DNA of 13,023 bases from Planctomycetota bacterium (lineage in GTDB: Bacteria; Planctomycetota; Phycisphaerae; UBA1845), in contig JADFMZ010000046.1 of NCBI GenBank assembly GCA_022563615.1, forward strand, positions 1 through 13,023, given 5' to 3'. This document shows positions 7,301 to 13,023 of this stretch, one piece after another; the stretch's first letter is position 1; each line of letters begins with the position of its first letter. The notes beneath the pieces are model-generated. The model searched no databases, was not told the origin of the DNA, and worked only from the letters and a program-made list of their open reading frames with translations. The translations under genes and the position numbers were made by a program.

Positions 7301-8984
7301 AAGGCGGTGATCCCCCCTGGATCGTAGGGAAGAGTTGTGCTTGGCCGCTGACTCTGCCGTCGGCCATCAATACTTGCTTGTCAACGCCCAAATCCAAATT
7401 GAGAGGTTGTCCCACATGGATTCTGATTTCGTCAACAGCCACTGCGCCGGTGGAGTCCGTCACCGTGCATAACACGGTGTACAGCCCGACCCTGGACGTG
7501 CCTAAGAAAGTTGGATTAGCCTGGGCGGTGCCGGTCAAGAGCTTGGGCATCTCCTTGCCCGTGGGGTTGATCACTGACCATTGGTAGGCATACGGCGGCT
7601 TACCTCCATAGACTTGAGTGCGTAACTGCGCGGTGCGGGTGGGCGCAGGGCCGCCGACAGCCAATGCCGTCTTGTCCGACGCGAGCAGCACGCTCAAAGC
7701 CCCGCCTACGGTCAGCACCAGTGAATCGGTTGATGAAAAATTATCCGCATCCGTGGCTGTGCAGCGGACAACGTATGAGCCGATGCGGGCGCCTGGTGTG
7801 AAGACTGCTTCGCCGTTAACGGACGGCGTCAGTAGAGCGGAATCATCATTGCCGCCCGGCCCGATGACTTGCCAGTCCAAGCTGATCGGCTCGCGTCCGC
7901 CCCGAATGTCGGGTACAAGGGTTGCCGCATCACCCGCGGCTGAGTTCGCAGCTAACGCCAGGCGGTCGGCTTGAATGTCCACAGAGATTTGCGGCGTTAC
8001 TTCGATGGAGGTGGAGCCGATTCGGATCGTCCCCTCCGAATCCGTGACGGCGCAGCGGACAACAAAGGTGCCAGTTTCGTCCCCGCTTTCGAACACGGGG
8101 TCTCTCACTTCGTTATCCCACAGTAACTCGTTTCGAGGTTCGGAGTCCGGGCCGATGATCTCCCAATCGAATTCGTACGGCGCCATTCCGCCGATAGGTG
8201 TGGCCAGCAATGTGAGTAATCCTTGAGATCCTCCGCCAGGCGCCACGGCGGCGCGGCTAGCCGTGACGTCGAGGCCCGGGGTCCGTCCGACGATGACGAT
8301 CACCGACTCGACCGATGTAGCGCCAGTAGAATCGACAACGCCGGCGGTCAGCACGTGCGTGCCAATCGCGCTGCCGCTCGTAAAAAGAGGCGTCCTTGGA
8401 TCACTTGTGTCCAATCTGTCGTCGTCGATGTTGCCGTCCGGTGCGGTGCAGATCCAGGTAATATCGAAGGGAGGTGAGTCGAGTGCCGAATTGAGGCGTA
8501 TCGTGGTTTGGCCCGTTGACCCTCCGCCGGCGATGACTCCGTGGCGCGGTGTCGTCGCATCCAGACCGATATCCCGTCCAACCTTCAGGACAATGCTCGC
8601 GGTCTGCCGGCGCCCACAGGCGTCCTCAACGGTGCAGTGTACGTCGTACGGACCATCCATTGCACCGACGATGAACCGAGCCGTAGGACCGTCCAAGGAA
8701 TCCAACAGTTCATCGGAACGCTCTCCCCGGGGATTGTTTACGAGCCATCGGTAGGTGTACGGCGCTGGTCCTCCGAGTGGAACGACTCGAAGAGATGCCA
8801 GCGAGGTGTTTCCTGGGAATCGAGAGAGCTGATAGCGGTCCGTGGTGATAACCGATTCGAGGGACGACCGGGAAGAAAGCGTGCATAAGAAGTTTCCGCA
8901 CCCCGGGCACAGCGCGGCCACCCCGCCGATCGCGCACAACCCTAGCACTACCCCATAAGGCGATGAAAACCGCGCACGTCCCAT
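4344..8984 (-). CDS. Giant secreted Ig/PKD-like repeat protein with a phage-like C-terminal domain
   Basis: This 1546-residue protein has an N-terminal export signal (hydrophobic 11-25) followed by CPGC; Cys29 may be lipidated, though the lipobox is atypical. Residues 46-1361 form 13 tandem Ig/PKD-like beta-sandwich repeats of about 92-111 residues, each with GG-x-x-x-[FY]-x-Y-x-W in the middle and a closing TDAAGSSFTDSV-like strand. Repeats 1-7 (46-725) share a W-x-V-x-x-P-G insert and often a lone Cys in the penultimate strand. Repeats 8-13 (726-1361) carry a longer loop with TGPG-x-A-x-Q and N-x-W-x-AP, best kept in 8-10. Residues 1362-1546 are a different domain (RNVVITIIDVN, TARVTGLDARG, GAGDKFGL) resembling virion proteins of tailed phages. 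The start is fixed because an in-frame TAG lies just upstream at 8991-8993; the ribosome binding site is weak. It is likely a surface adhesin or scaffold; partner unknown. Confidence 0.8.
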   Translation of the reverse strand: MGRARFSSPYGVVLGLCAIGGVAALCPGCGNFLCTLSSRSSLESVITTDRYQLSRFPGNTSLASLRVVPLGGPAPYTYRWLVNNPRGERSDELLDSLDGPTARFIVGAMDGPYDVHCTVEDACGRRQTASIVLKVGRDIGLDATTPRHGVIAGGGSTGQTTIRLNSALDSPPFDITWICTAPDGNIDDDRLDTSDPRTPLFTSGSAIGTHVLTAGVVDSTGATSVESVIVIVGRTPGLDVTASRAAVAPGGGSQGLLTLLATPIGGMAPYEFDWEIIGPDSEPRNELLWDNEVRDPVFESGDETGTFVVRCAVTDSEGTIRIGSTSIEVTPQISVDIQADRLALAANSAAGDAATLVPDIRGGREPISLDWQVIGPGGNDDSALLTPSVNGEAVFTPGARIGSYVVRCTATDADNFSSTDSLVLTVGGALSVLLASDKTALAVGGPAPTRTAQLRTQVYGGKPPYAYQWSVINPTGKEMPKLLTGTAQANPTFLGTSRVGLYTVLCTVTDSTGAVAVDEIRIHVGQPLNLDLGVDKQVLMADGRVSGQAQLFPTIQGGSPPYDFQWQVINPNGLPEPSRLSDSLIASPVFTSVTTTGTYRLTLTATDALAAVFVETVELVVGSPRGFASGANLSIDVSVDRQTVSPLGGTASVEVTTIGGVPPLTYDWSVTAPGGEVDDSRLDSTIEPAAVFTSNATQGTYRIRCTVTDAAGSSFVDSVQLTVSDNFNLDVRSNVTHVAPGGAVELVADRSGGKANFTYSWSAVDDTGTPGGTFATNATGPGSASQVAVDDAANVWTAPSPESGIVGPYRITVVAIDAAGSSFTDSVIVNVTNVLLMDVTASAAHVVPGGSINLSVNRTGGTPDFTYTWSSVNNTGDLTGTFTTGSTGPGAALQVAPDDVNNIWTAPPAGTGVLGTYRITVAAIDAANGSFADTVEVTVTEPFSINLATGNPVIGSGASTTIVADRSGGEPPFTYVWTATDAAGAPAGNFTAGSTGPGTATQAGLTDDATNTWTAPVIAPGARETYTITGIAVDAFGASFTDSAQFVVGVDNALTVDLTADAVFLAPGQQVNLTVKSMGGALNFDYTWSAVNGSGASRGTLGEVNQDNVAGDTTNTWSAPAAAAGTLGTYRIEVTVTDAAGAQFTDSVHVVVQSLLSLSVTANNTFVAPSTLVTLVANQSGGETTYGYTWSAKNSSGAAAGTFTTGATDTGIAAQNGLSGSATNGWSATIEGTYTITCTVTDNTGQTFTDSVPVVVTSQDVFSLDLTADKLMVAPGETVNLAGDRTGGTANFSYTWNAVDEAGATAGTLGTVSQTGVANDTTNTWIAPTGAGVEGTYRIRCTITDAKARMFTDTVIVQVSTLALQNIFLAPAATAINNILGTIAMTAAVVGADPGQQITVGLTNPTHPRNVVITIIDVNNSISGGTARVTGLDARGLTQSEVITIAASGGGSSTNTGVVPFATVTGIDLFNFSGSNPFTDQVSVGAGDKFGLTGNLSAAGDVLYVNEGGQVSTTGYTVDAAVGQQGITFAAAPNGARDYVVVFRAR
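4902..6809 (-). repeat. Ig/PKD-like repeats 8-13 (GPG/WTAP subfamily)
   Basis: Six tandem units of about 101-111 residues (protein residues 726-1361). Each begins with a V-APG-like strand, has SGG-x-x-FTYTW, then a loop ending NTWTAP or similar, and closes with GTYRI-x-V-x-V-x-DAAG-x-FTDSV. Units 8, 9 and 10 are most alike and keep TGPG-x-A-x-Q in the loop; 11-13 have shorter or altered loops. Likely produced by tandem duplication after the split from repeats 1-7. Confidence 0.8.
6810..8849 (-). repeat. Ig/PKD-like repeats 1-7 (W-x-V-x-P-x-G subfamily)
   Basis: Seven tandem units of about 92-103 residues (protein residues 46-725). The centre pattern is GG-x-x-P-[YFIL]-x-[FYL]-x-W, then a P-[DGN]-G turn, an acidic stretch with LL or RL, P-x-F-x-[ST], G-[TS]-[YFH]-x-[VI] and [TV]-D-S-x-G. 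Repeats 1, 3, 4, 5 and 7 have a single Cys in the strand before the T-D turn. They are more diverged from each other than repeats 8-10 are, which suggests an older expansion. Confidence 0.75.
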
Positions 8985-9117
8985 AACCGTCTATCGACCT
9001 CAAAATGGGACTCCTTAAGCAATGCGGCACGACAACCTATCGATCCACATCCATCCGCGTGGACGTCGTTGAAGGAAACTGCCATGAGATTCGGCGGGTG
9101 GTCAAGACAGCCAGGGC

Positions 9118-9442
9118 ATGATCGATCTCGAGCTCAACTGCGGCGTGGAACTTGTGCTGAGGGCGAACTCGCCGGAGGCTACCGACGATTGCGTCGGCGA
9201 TTTCAAGATGCATGCGTCGGCCGTCGCGACGGCTCATCGACCCCAACGAAGCCGAGCTGCGCAGCGGGCAGCGCGACGGAGATGAAGAAGCTGTGTACCC
9301 TGGGAATTGCCTAACCGATTGCACGTGCGCACCTGGAACCAAAACCCCCTCCGTCTCTGAATGGGGCCAGGTTGTAATGATGTTGGTGCTGTTGACGGCG
9401 GGAACGGTCGTCCTCCGAAAGGGGTTTCCCCGGCCAACCTAG
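9118..9442 (+). pseudogene. Decayed secreted-protein gene ending in an IPTL-CTERM-like signal
   Basis: The last part, in the frame open from 9161 to the TAG at 9440-9442, ends TPSVSEWGQVVMMLVLL, then TAGTVVLRKG (9344-9421). This has the PEP-x-SEWG, hydrophobic stretch and basic tail of the IPTL-CTERM sorting signal, a C-terminal surface-targeting signal. Upstream the most protein-like reading is in a different frame: 9118-9213 gives MIDLELNCGVELVLRANSP and continues ATDDCVGDFK before it loses sense. A further snippet (VDVVEGNCHEIRRVVKTARA, 9057-9116) lies in the third frame. The simplest reading is a short protein broken by two frameshifts, or sequencing indels. No ribosome binding site supports the short ATG at 9212. 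The tail motif is convincing; the rest is inference. Confidence 0.45.
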
Positions 9443-9696
9443 TCACGTCCTGCCAGAGTGAAACGCCACACACGGAGTTCGACTTTTTATCAATTGGGTA
9501 GAGCGCCACTTCTGGCAATCACAGGTCGATGTCGCCCGAAGACCATGCCGCCGCCGATCAGGTTCCTCCTTCACCCATGACCCGCGACTTCCGATAAACC
9601 ACGCGACTGCGATGTCATCAGCCGCGTAACTCGAGGCCAGGTCCGCGCGACGCCGGTTATCGCGTCGTTATGCAAACAGGCCGAGCCGGATCGCCT
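9443..9696. other. Intergenic region upstream of the MBOAT/SGNH unit
   Basis: About 250 bases with no plausible gene. It must contain the promoter of the acyltransferase unit, but no clear -35/-10 pair was seen. A tRNA D-arm-like string near 9489-9508 lacks the rest of a tRNA. No good terminator follows the IPTL-CTERM remnant. Confidence 0.4.
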
Positions 9697-11094
9697 ATGC
9701 TCTTCAATAGTGCCGCATTCGCCATCTTTCTTCCGCTCATGCTGGCCGTGTATTGGTCGCTGCGTGGGTCGCGGCGGCGCAATGCGTTACTCTTCGGAAG
9801 TTATCTCTTCTACGGGTGGTGGGACTGGCGGTTTCTCGGGCTGCTCGTGCTCAGCACGTTGGCGGCGTATGGCTGCGCGCTGGCGATTGAGAAGCGAGAC
9901 TCACCGGGATCGCGGCGGCGGATTCTCGGCTTCAACATCGTCGTCAACCTCATGGTCCTCGGCGCCTTCAAGTATTTCAACTTTTTCCGCGACGGGCTGA
10001 TTCGTTTTGGCGCCGTCGCCGGTCTAGATCTCGATCTTCCGGTGTTTGACGTTGTCCTGCCGATGGGCATCTCCTTCTACACGTTTCAGGCGATGTCTTA
10101 CACGATCGACGTCTTTCGCGGCTCGCCCGCCGAACACAATTTCGGGAAGTTTTCGCTGTTCATCTCTTGCTTTCCGCAACTGGTGGCCGGCCCAATCATG
10201 CGCGCCGGTGATTTTCTTCCGCAGCTTTCGCGAGAGCCGAGCCTAAGCGGCGCCGATTTTTCCGAAGGCGTCTACCGCGTCTTTCGGGGACTGTTCAAGA
10301 AAATGATCGTCGCTGATACCCTGGCGCTCTACGTCGATATGGTCTTCAAGACGCCCGAGGCGTTCTCCGGAATCTCTGCGTGGATCGCCCTCTACGCCTA
10401 CGCCTTCCAGATCTACATGGATTTCTCCGGCTACTGCGACGTGGCCGTCGGCGTCGGGCGGCTGTTCGGGCTCAGGCTCGATGAAAACTTCGACAGGCCC
10501 TACCTCGCCTGCTCGCCGTCGGAGTTCTGGCGACGCTGGCACATCACGCTTTCCACCTGGCTTCGCGACTACCTCTATATCCCGCTCGGCGGCTCGCGTG
10601 GCGGACGCCTTCTCACAACGCGAAACCTGCTTATCACCATGACGCTCGGCGGTCTATGGCACGGCGCCGCCTGGACGTTCGTAGCATGGGGTCTCTATCA
10701 AGCGTTACTTCTGATTGCTGAGCGCCTGGCATGGCGCGGCCGGCGCCCGATCGATCCGGACAGCCTCCCGGCGGGCTCGCGGCTGCTGCGCATCGTAGTC
10801 ATGTTTCATCTGATGTGTCTCGGCTGGCTGCTTTTTCGATCGCCGGACTGGCACACGGTCGCTGTCATGGGCGTCAACCTCTTCGATTTCAGCGCTCCCG
10901 CGGTGCATGGTCTGCGCGTCGCCGTGCTCGTCGCGGCGTGCATGGCCGTCCACGCGTTACCCATGTTTCGCGATCTTGGGGCCAGATATGCTCGCGTGCC
11001 GGGCTTTGGGCAGGGTGCCCTGGCGGCCGTCTGCCTGTGGGTATTGCTGATCGGCGGACCGAAGTCGCAGTCGTTCATCTACTTTCAGTTTTGA
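9697..11094 (+). CDS. MBOAT family O-acyltransferase (AlgI type)
   Basis: This 465-residue polytopic membrane protein belongs to the membrane-bound O-acyltransferase family that includes AlgI and DltB. It is expected to move an acyl group, usually acetyl, across the inner membrane for attachment to an exported polysaccharide. Diagnostic blocks are all present: PMGISFYTFQAMSYTIDVFR (123-141), QLVAGPIMRAGDFLPQL (161-177), DFSGYCDVAVGVGRLFG (242-258), FWRRWHITLSTWLRDYLYIP (277-296, His282), and GGLWHGAAWTFVAWGLYQA (318-336) with the invariant catalytic His322. Length is as expected for AlgI relatives. Start ATG 9697 is preferred over ATG 9670 because MLFNSAAFAIFLPL is the usual family N-terminus; neither start has a strong ribosome binding site. 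The SGNH partner follows after 11 bases, so both are probably co-transcribed. Acceptor glycan unknown: no alginate or other polysaccharide genes are in view. Confidence 0.9.
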   Translation: MLFNSAAFAIFLPLMLAVYWSLRGSRRRNALLFGSYLFYGWWDWRFLGLLVLSTLAAYGCALAIEKRDSPGSRRRILGFNIVVNLMVLGAFKYFNFFRDGLIRFGAVAGLDLDLPVFDVVLPMGISFYTFQAMSYTIDVFRGSPAEHNFGKFSLFISCFPQLVAGPIMRAGDFLPQLSREPSLSGADFSEGVYRVFRGLFKKMIVADTLALYVDMVFKTPEAFSGISAWIALYAYAFQIYMDFSGYCDVAVGVGRLFGLRLDENFDRPYLACSPSEFWRRWHITLSTWLRDYLYIPLGGSRGGRLLTTRNLLITMTLGGLWHGAAWTFVAWGLYQALLLIAERLAWRGRRPIDPDSLPAGSRLLRIVVMFHLMCLGWLLFRSPDWHTVAVMGVNLFDFSAPAVHGLRVAVLVAACMAVHALPMFRDLGARYARVPGFGQGALAAVCLWVLLIGGPKSQSFIYFQF

Positions 11095-11105
11095 GTTCGT
11101 CGGGT

Positions 11106-12170
11106 ATGACTAACCGCAAGAAACAATCAGGCGTTCGGACGCATGTAGCCCAGTTTCTCGCCGGGTTTCTCGTGCTGTTTGCGGCCGGCGATTGGCTCAT
11201 CGCTCAGTTCCGGCTGCCGCTACTCACTGCAGGCGGCAACGAGGTTCGCTCGAAATGGGAGATGTATAGAGACCGGAGCGTCACGCCGGACGTCGTGATC
11301 CTCGGTTCGTCGTATGAGGAGTTTGGCGTTAACCCCGCAGTCCTGGACGAGCAAGTGGGCGAGCGCCTCGGGCGCGAGGTTTCGACAATGAACCTGGCCG
11401 CCCCGGCGTCGAGCCTCAACACAGAGTACCTCGTCGTCCGCGAGTTGCTCAAAGGCGACGACTTGCCCAAGCTCGCCTACCTCGGCATCACGCCCTACGC
11501 CGTCGATGTTGGCCAGCGTGGCTGGGTGCGAAATGGGCTCAAAGTGTTTGGCAATCACCATGATCTGCTCGCGTGCTGGTCCATGGACTGGATGACGTTT
11601 CGCGAAACGCTGATAGCGAGCGTATTTCGTAGCTACGCTCAATGGAGCGATCTGCGGTTGATTTTGGAGCGTCTCGTGCTCGCGGCGAAATGGGACGACG
11701 ATGCGGAATCGAGACCAGACGCACAGGGCTGGCGCACTTGGCGTGGCAAGCGCCGACCGCAAGTAATGCGGTTCGAGCCAGCGAGCACGCTGTTGGATCT
11801 TGAGACGCTCGGTGCAGGGCGGTTCGGTTCGGACACCATCAACGGGCGCCGCGTGCGCGAGGCGATCGCGGCGCTGCGTGAGCGCGGCGTGACCGTGCGC
11901 CTACTGGAGTTACCCCACGCTTCAACCTCGCTGGCAGAGTCAGACCCCAAGAAGAACCACGCCTACCGTGCGTTCGTGGATGATCTGATCGCCGACACCG
12001 GCGTCTCGCTTGTCCGGCCACAAGAGGGTCTGCTAGTGGACGCGGACTACTTCGACGACGGTCACCTGCTCGCGGTCGGAGCGGCCAAGCTATCCCGATG
12101 GCTGGCGCGAGACACAGCCCGAGCCCTCGCCAACCACGGCAACCGCGTGCAAGACGCCAGCGGCCTCTAG
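11106..12170 (+). CDS. Membrane-anchored SGNH-type protein, probable O-acetyltransferase partner of the MBOAT protein
   Basis: This 354-residue protein starts at ATG 11106, 11 bases after the MBOAT stop. The frame stays open further upstream only because it runs across the MBOAT gene. An N-terminal membrane segment (about residues 14-35, VAQFLAGFLVLFAAGDWLIA) anchors it with the rest in the periplasm. Block I reads DVVILGSSYEEFGVNP (62-77), with Ser69 at the position of the SGNH nucleophile. Near the C-terminus YFDDGHL gives the D-x-x-H pair Asp317 and His320. An LGIT segment lies between them in the chain. Family knowledge: MBOAT proteins are commonly paired with SGNH-like proteins (AlgJ/AlgX, PatB, DltD) that complete acyl transfer to the glycan. 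It therefore probably attaches acetyl groups to an exported or envelope polysaccharide. The exact subfamily is uncertain, and a related DUF1574-like assignment is possible. Confidence 0.75.
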   Translation: MTNRKKQSGVRTHVAQFLAGFLVLFAAGDWLIAQFRLPLLTAGGNEVRSKWEMYRDRSVTPDVVILGSSYEEFGVNPAVLDEQVGERLGREVSTMNLAAPASSLNTEYLVVRELLKGDDLPKLAYLGITPYAVDVGQRGWVRNGLKVFGNHHDLLACWSMDWMTFRETLIASVFRSYAQWSDLRLILERLVLAAKWDDDAESRPDAQGWRTWRGKRRPQVMRFEPASTLLDLETLGAGRFGSDTINGRRVREAIAALRERGVTVRLLELPHASTSLAESDPKKNHAYRAFVDDLIADTGVSLVRPQEGLLVDADYFDDGHLLAVGAAKLSRWLARDTARALANHGNRVQDASGL

Positions 12171-12183
12171 CGAATCTAGACGG

Positions 12184-12199
12184 CGCTGCTCAAGCAGCG
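12184..12199 (+). terminator. Hairpin after the MBOAT/SGNH unit
   Basis: CGCTGC, a 4-base loop TCAA, and GCAGCG form a perfect 6-bp GC-rich stem starting 14 bases after the TAG of the SGNH gene. No T-run follows (GGGGGCGG instead), so it is not a textbook intrinsic terminator. It could stabilise the mRNA end, or be a leftover of the neighbouring insertion element. Confidence 0.35.
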
Positions 12200-12263
12200 T
12201 GGGGGCGGAATGTTGGGTTCCGACTATGGCTGTGCCATCCGCAAGCAGGCTTCGCTTCGTGCC

Positions 12264-12431
12264 CGACTTGCCTCGATCGGTCGGGTTTCTTCCGTTTATT
12301 CCCCCGCCGAGCGGTGCTTTCGTGATGGCCCCGTCGGTGCTCTGGCAGTCCCATTGGATACCGCAAAGCTCGTCGTAATCCCTTAACCCTTCTCGCCAGA
12401 GCTTGCGAAACATGCCATGACGAACCCACTG
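12264..12431 (-). pseudogene. Internal fragment of an IS5-type transposase
   Basis: On the minus strand the frame reads QWVRHGMFRKLWREGL, then YDELCGIQWDCQSTDG, AITKAPLGG, NPTDRGKSGTKRSLLADG. This closely follows the conserved core of IS5-family (DDE) transposases, in which W-x-W-Q-S-x-D-G-A/S, KAPLGG and GPNPTDRGK-x-G-x-KR are hallmark strings. The Asp of STDG (codon at 12333-12335) would be the first catalytic Asp. The second Asp (usually in GANRHD) and the Glu are missing, because homology stops after LLADG near 12264. The N-terminal third is also gone: homology starts near 12431, where the recombinase fragment begins. The open frame around it (12090-12599) is chance extension. It cannot be active. 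Confidence 0.75.
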
Positions 12432-12752
12432 ATGGCGAAAGCCTTCGACCCGGCCCCGGAGGGCTCGATATACGTTGTCGAATCCGGGTATCGCCGAGCA
12501 GCCCAAACCAAGAGCGGCTGGCGAAACTGCAACATGCGGACTCAATTCATGCGGATCGTGAAGCGTGCGGGTCTGAAACCTTGGCCCCGGCTGTTCCATG
12601 CCATGCGGGGCAGCCGTGAGACGGCGCTGGCAAGGGAATACCCGATTCGCGTCGTCACGTCATGGCTGGGCAACACGGTTAGTGTAGCGATCAAGCACTA
12701 CCTGCAAGTGGCCGATGACGATTTCGCACGGGCATCGGGAGGCGGCGCATAA
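12417..12752 (+). pseudogene. C-terminal catalytic fragment of a tyrosine recombinase (integrase)
   Basis: The 111-codon frame carries the catalytic half of a phage-type integrase in the style of planctomycete genomes: APEGSIYVVESGYR, TQFMRIVKRAGLKPWPRLFH, AMRGSRETALAREYP, VVTSWLGNTVSVAIKHYLQV. Visible active-site residues are the H-x-x-R box (FHAMR), the Trp of TSWLG in the second His/Trp position, and the nucleophilic Tyr in KHYLQV. The N-terminal DNA-binding domain and the first catalytic Arg are absent, because the frame is joined to an IS5 remnant near 12430. The stop TAA (12750-12752) falls after GGGA, where relatives typically have Glu and continue. The next codons in the same frame (CGAQVAQNAAQH, 12753-12788) look like that family tail, so TAA may be a nonsense mutation. 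Not functional as it stands. Confidence 0.75.
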
Positions 12753-13023
12753 TGCGGCGCACAAGTGGCGCAGAATGCGGCGCAGCACACACGCGCAAGC
12801 AATTGCATGGAGTCGCCGAAGTTGAAGAAAACCCCTATAGATAAAGAGTTTATGCAACATCAAGCGCTAGTGCCGTTTCTGCAAAGGTCGTTCGACTTTT
12901 TTCTCCCCTCCTTACCAAGGTGTTTGGACCGGAGACAAGGGTTACACCCGTTCGGGGACATGGGTGACACATCCTATCGTTTCCTTCTTCCTCTGGGCAC
13001 ACTCTCGGCAGCCAGGCCGGAGT
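12753..13023. other. Recombinase tail remnant and possible insertion-sequence edge
   Basis: The recombinase frame stays open without a stop from 12753 to the window end. Its first part (to about 12857) looks like the disordered Gln/Ala/Lys-rich tail of the integrase family (QVAQNAAQ, SPKLKKTP). Beyond about 12890 the base composition changes, with T-rich tracts at 12895-12905 and the direct repeats at 12930-12970. No other gene is supported. Confidence 0.45.
12930..12970. repeat. Pair of 18-bp direct repeats, possible insertion-sequence end
   Basis: CGGAGACAAGGGTTACAC (12930-12947) and CGGGGACATGGGTGACAC (12953-12970) match at 15 of 18 positions with a 23-base period. Such GGGGACATGGGTGACAC strings recall sequences near the ends of integrase-core (IS481/IS3-like) elements, whose transposases bind repeated terminal sites. 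This is from memory. The transposase would lie right of the window, so it cannot be confirmed here. Confidence 0.5.

Noticed and set aside
9489..9508. tRNA D-arm-like string (CAATTGGGTAGAGCGCCA)
   Set aside because: The following bases do not form an anticodon stem, and no acceptor stem or T-arm is present, so it is not a tRNA gene.
10731..11105. Upstream extension of the SGNH frame to give 479 residues
   Set aside because: This part overlaps the MBOAT gene in another frame and has no homology. The ATG at 11106, right after the MBOAT stop, begins the membrane anchor.
12090..12599. Full 169-codon minus-strand frame taken as an intact gene
   Set aside because: Only its middle (about 12264-12431) is transposase-like. 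The ends run antisense over the recombinase fragment and the SGNH gene.

Overview
The window looks like chromosomal DNA of a GC-rich, free-living Gram-negative bacterium, most likely a planctomycete (Planctomycetota) or a close PVC relative. This is inferred from protein style only. The clues are a choice-of-anchor Q type C-terminus, a lipoprotein combining thrombospondin type 3 and HAF repeats, a giant Ig/PKD-like repeat protein, an IPTL-CTERM-like tail, and a tyrosine recombinase fragment with a planctomycete-style C-terminus. No rRNA, tRNA or CRISPR array was found.

Layout, left to right. (1) 1-125 (+): C-terminal end of a probable parallel beta-helix secreted protein. (2) 488-1204 (-): small protein made only of Clp N-terminal repeats, with no ATPase module; its GTG start is set by a good ribosome binding site. 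(3) 1205-1943: long divergent non-coding region with two short inverted repeats. (4) 1944-4253 (+): secreted lipoprotein with thrombospondin type 3 calcium-binding repeats, one PKD-like domain and about seven HAF repeats. (5) 4344-8984 (-), convergent with (4): 1546-residue secreted protein with 13 Ig/PKD-like repeats in two subfamilies and a different C-terminal domain that resembles, from memory, a domain of phage virion proteins. (6) 9118-9442 (+): probable decayed gene ending in an IPTL-CTERM-like sorting signal. (7) 9697-11094 and 11106-12170 (+): two-gene unit of an MBOAT O-acyltransferase (AlgI type) and a membrane-anchored SGNH-type partner, the usual pair for O-acetylating an exported or envelope polysaccharide. 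(8) 12171-13023: mobile-element debris. It holds an internal piece of an IS5-type transposase (-), the catalytic half of a tyrosine recombinase (+) cut by an apparent in-frame nonsense codon, and a pair of direct repeats at the right edge that may be the end of another insertion sequence.

The theme is the cell surface: two large secreted lipoprotein-like repeat proteins, a beta-helix protein, a sorting-signal remnant and a glycan O-acetylation pair. The right end is a decayed insertion site. I see no defence system or biosynthetic cluster. The least ordinary items are the ATPase-less Clp-N protein and the giant repeat protein with its phage-like C-terminal domain. Operon structure is supported only for the MBOAT/SGNH pair (11-bp gap).
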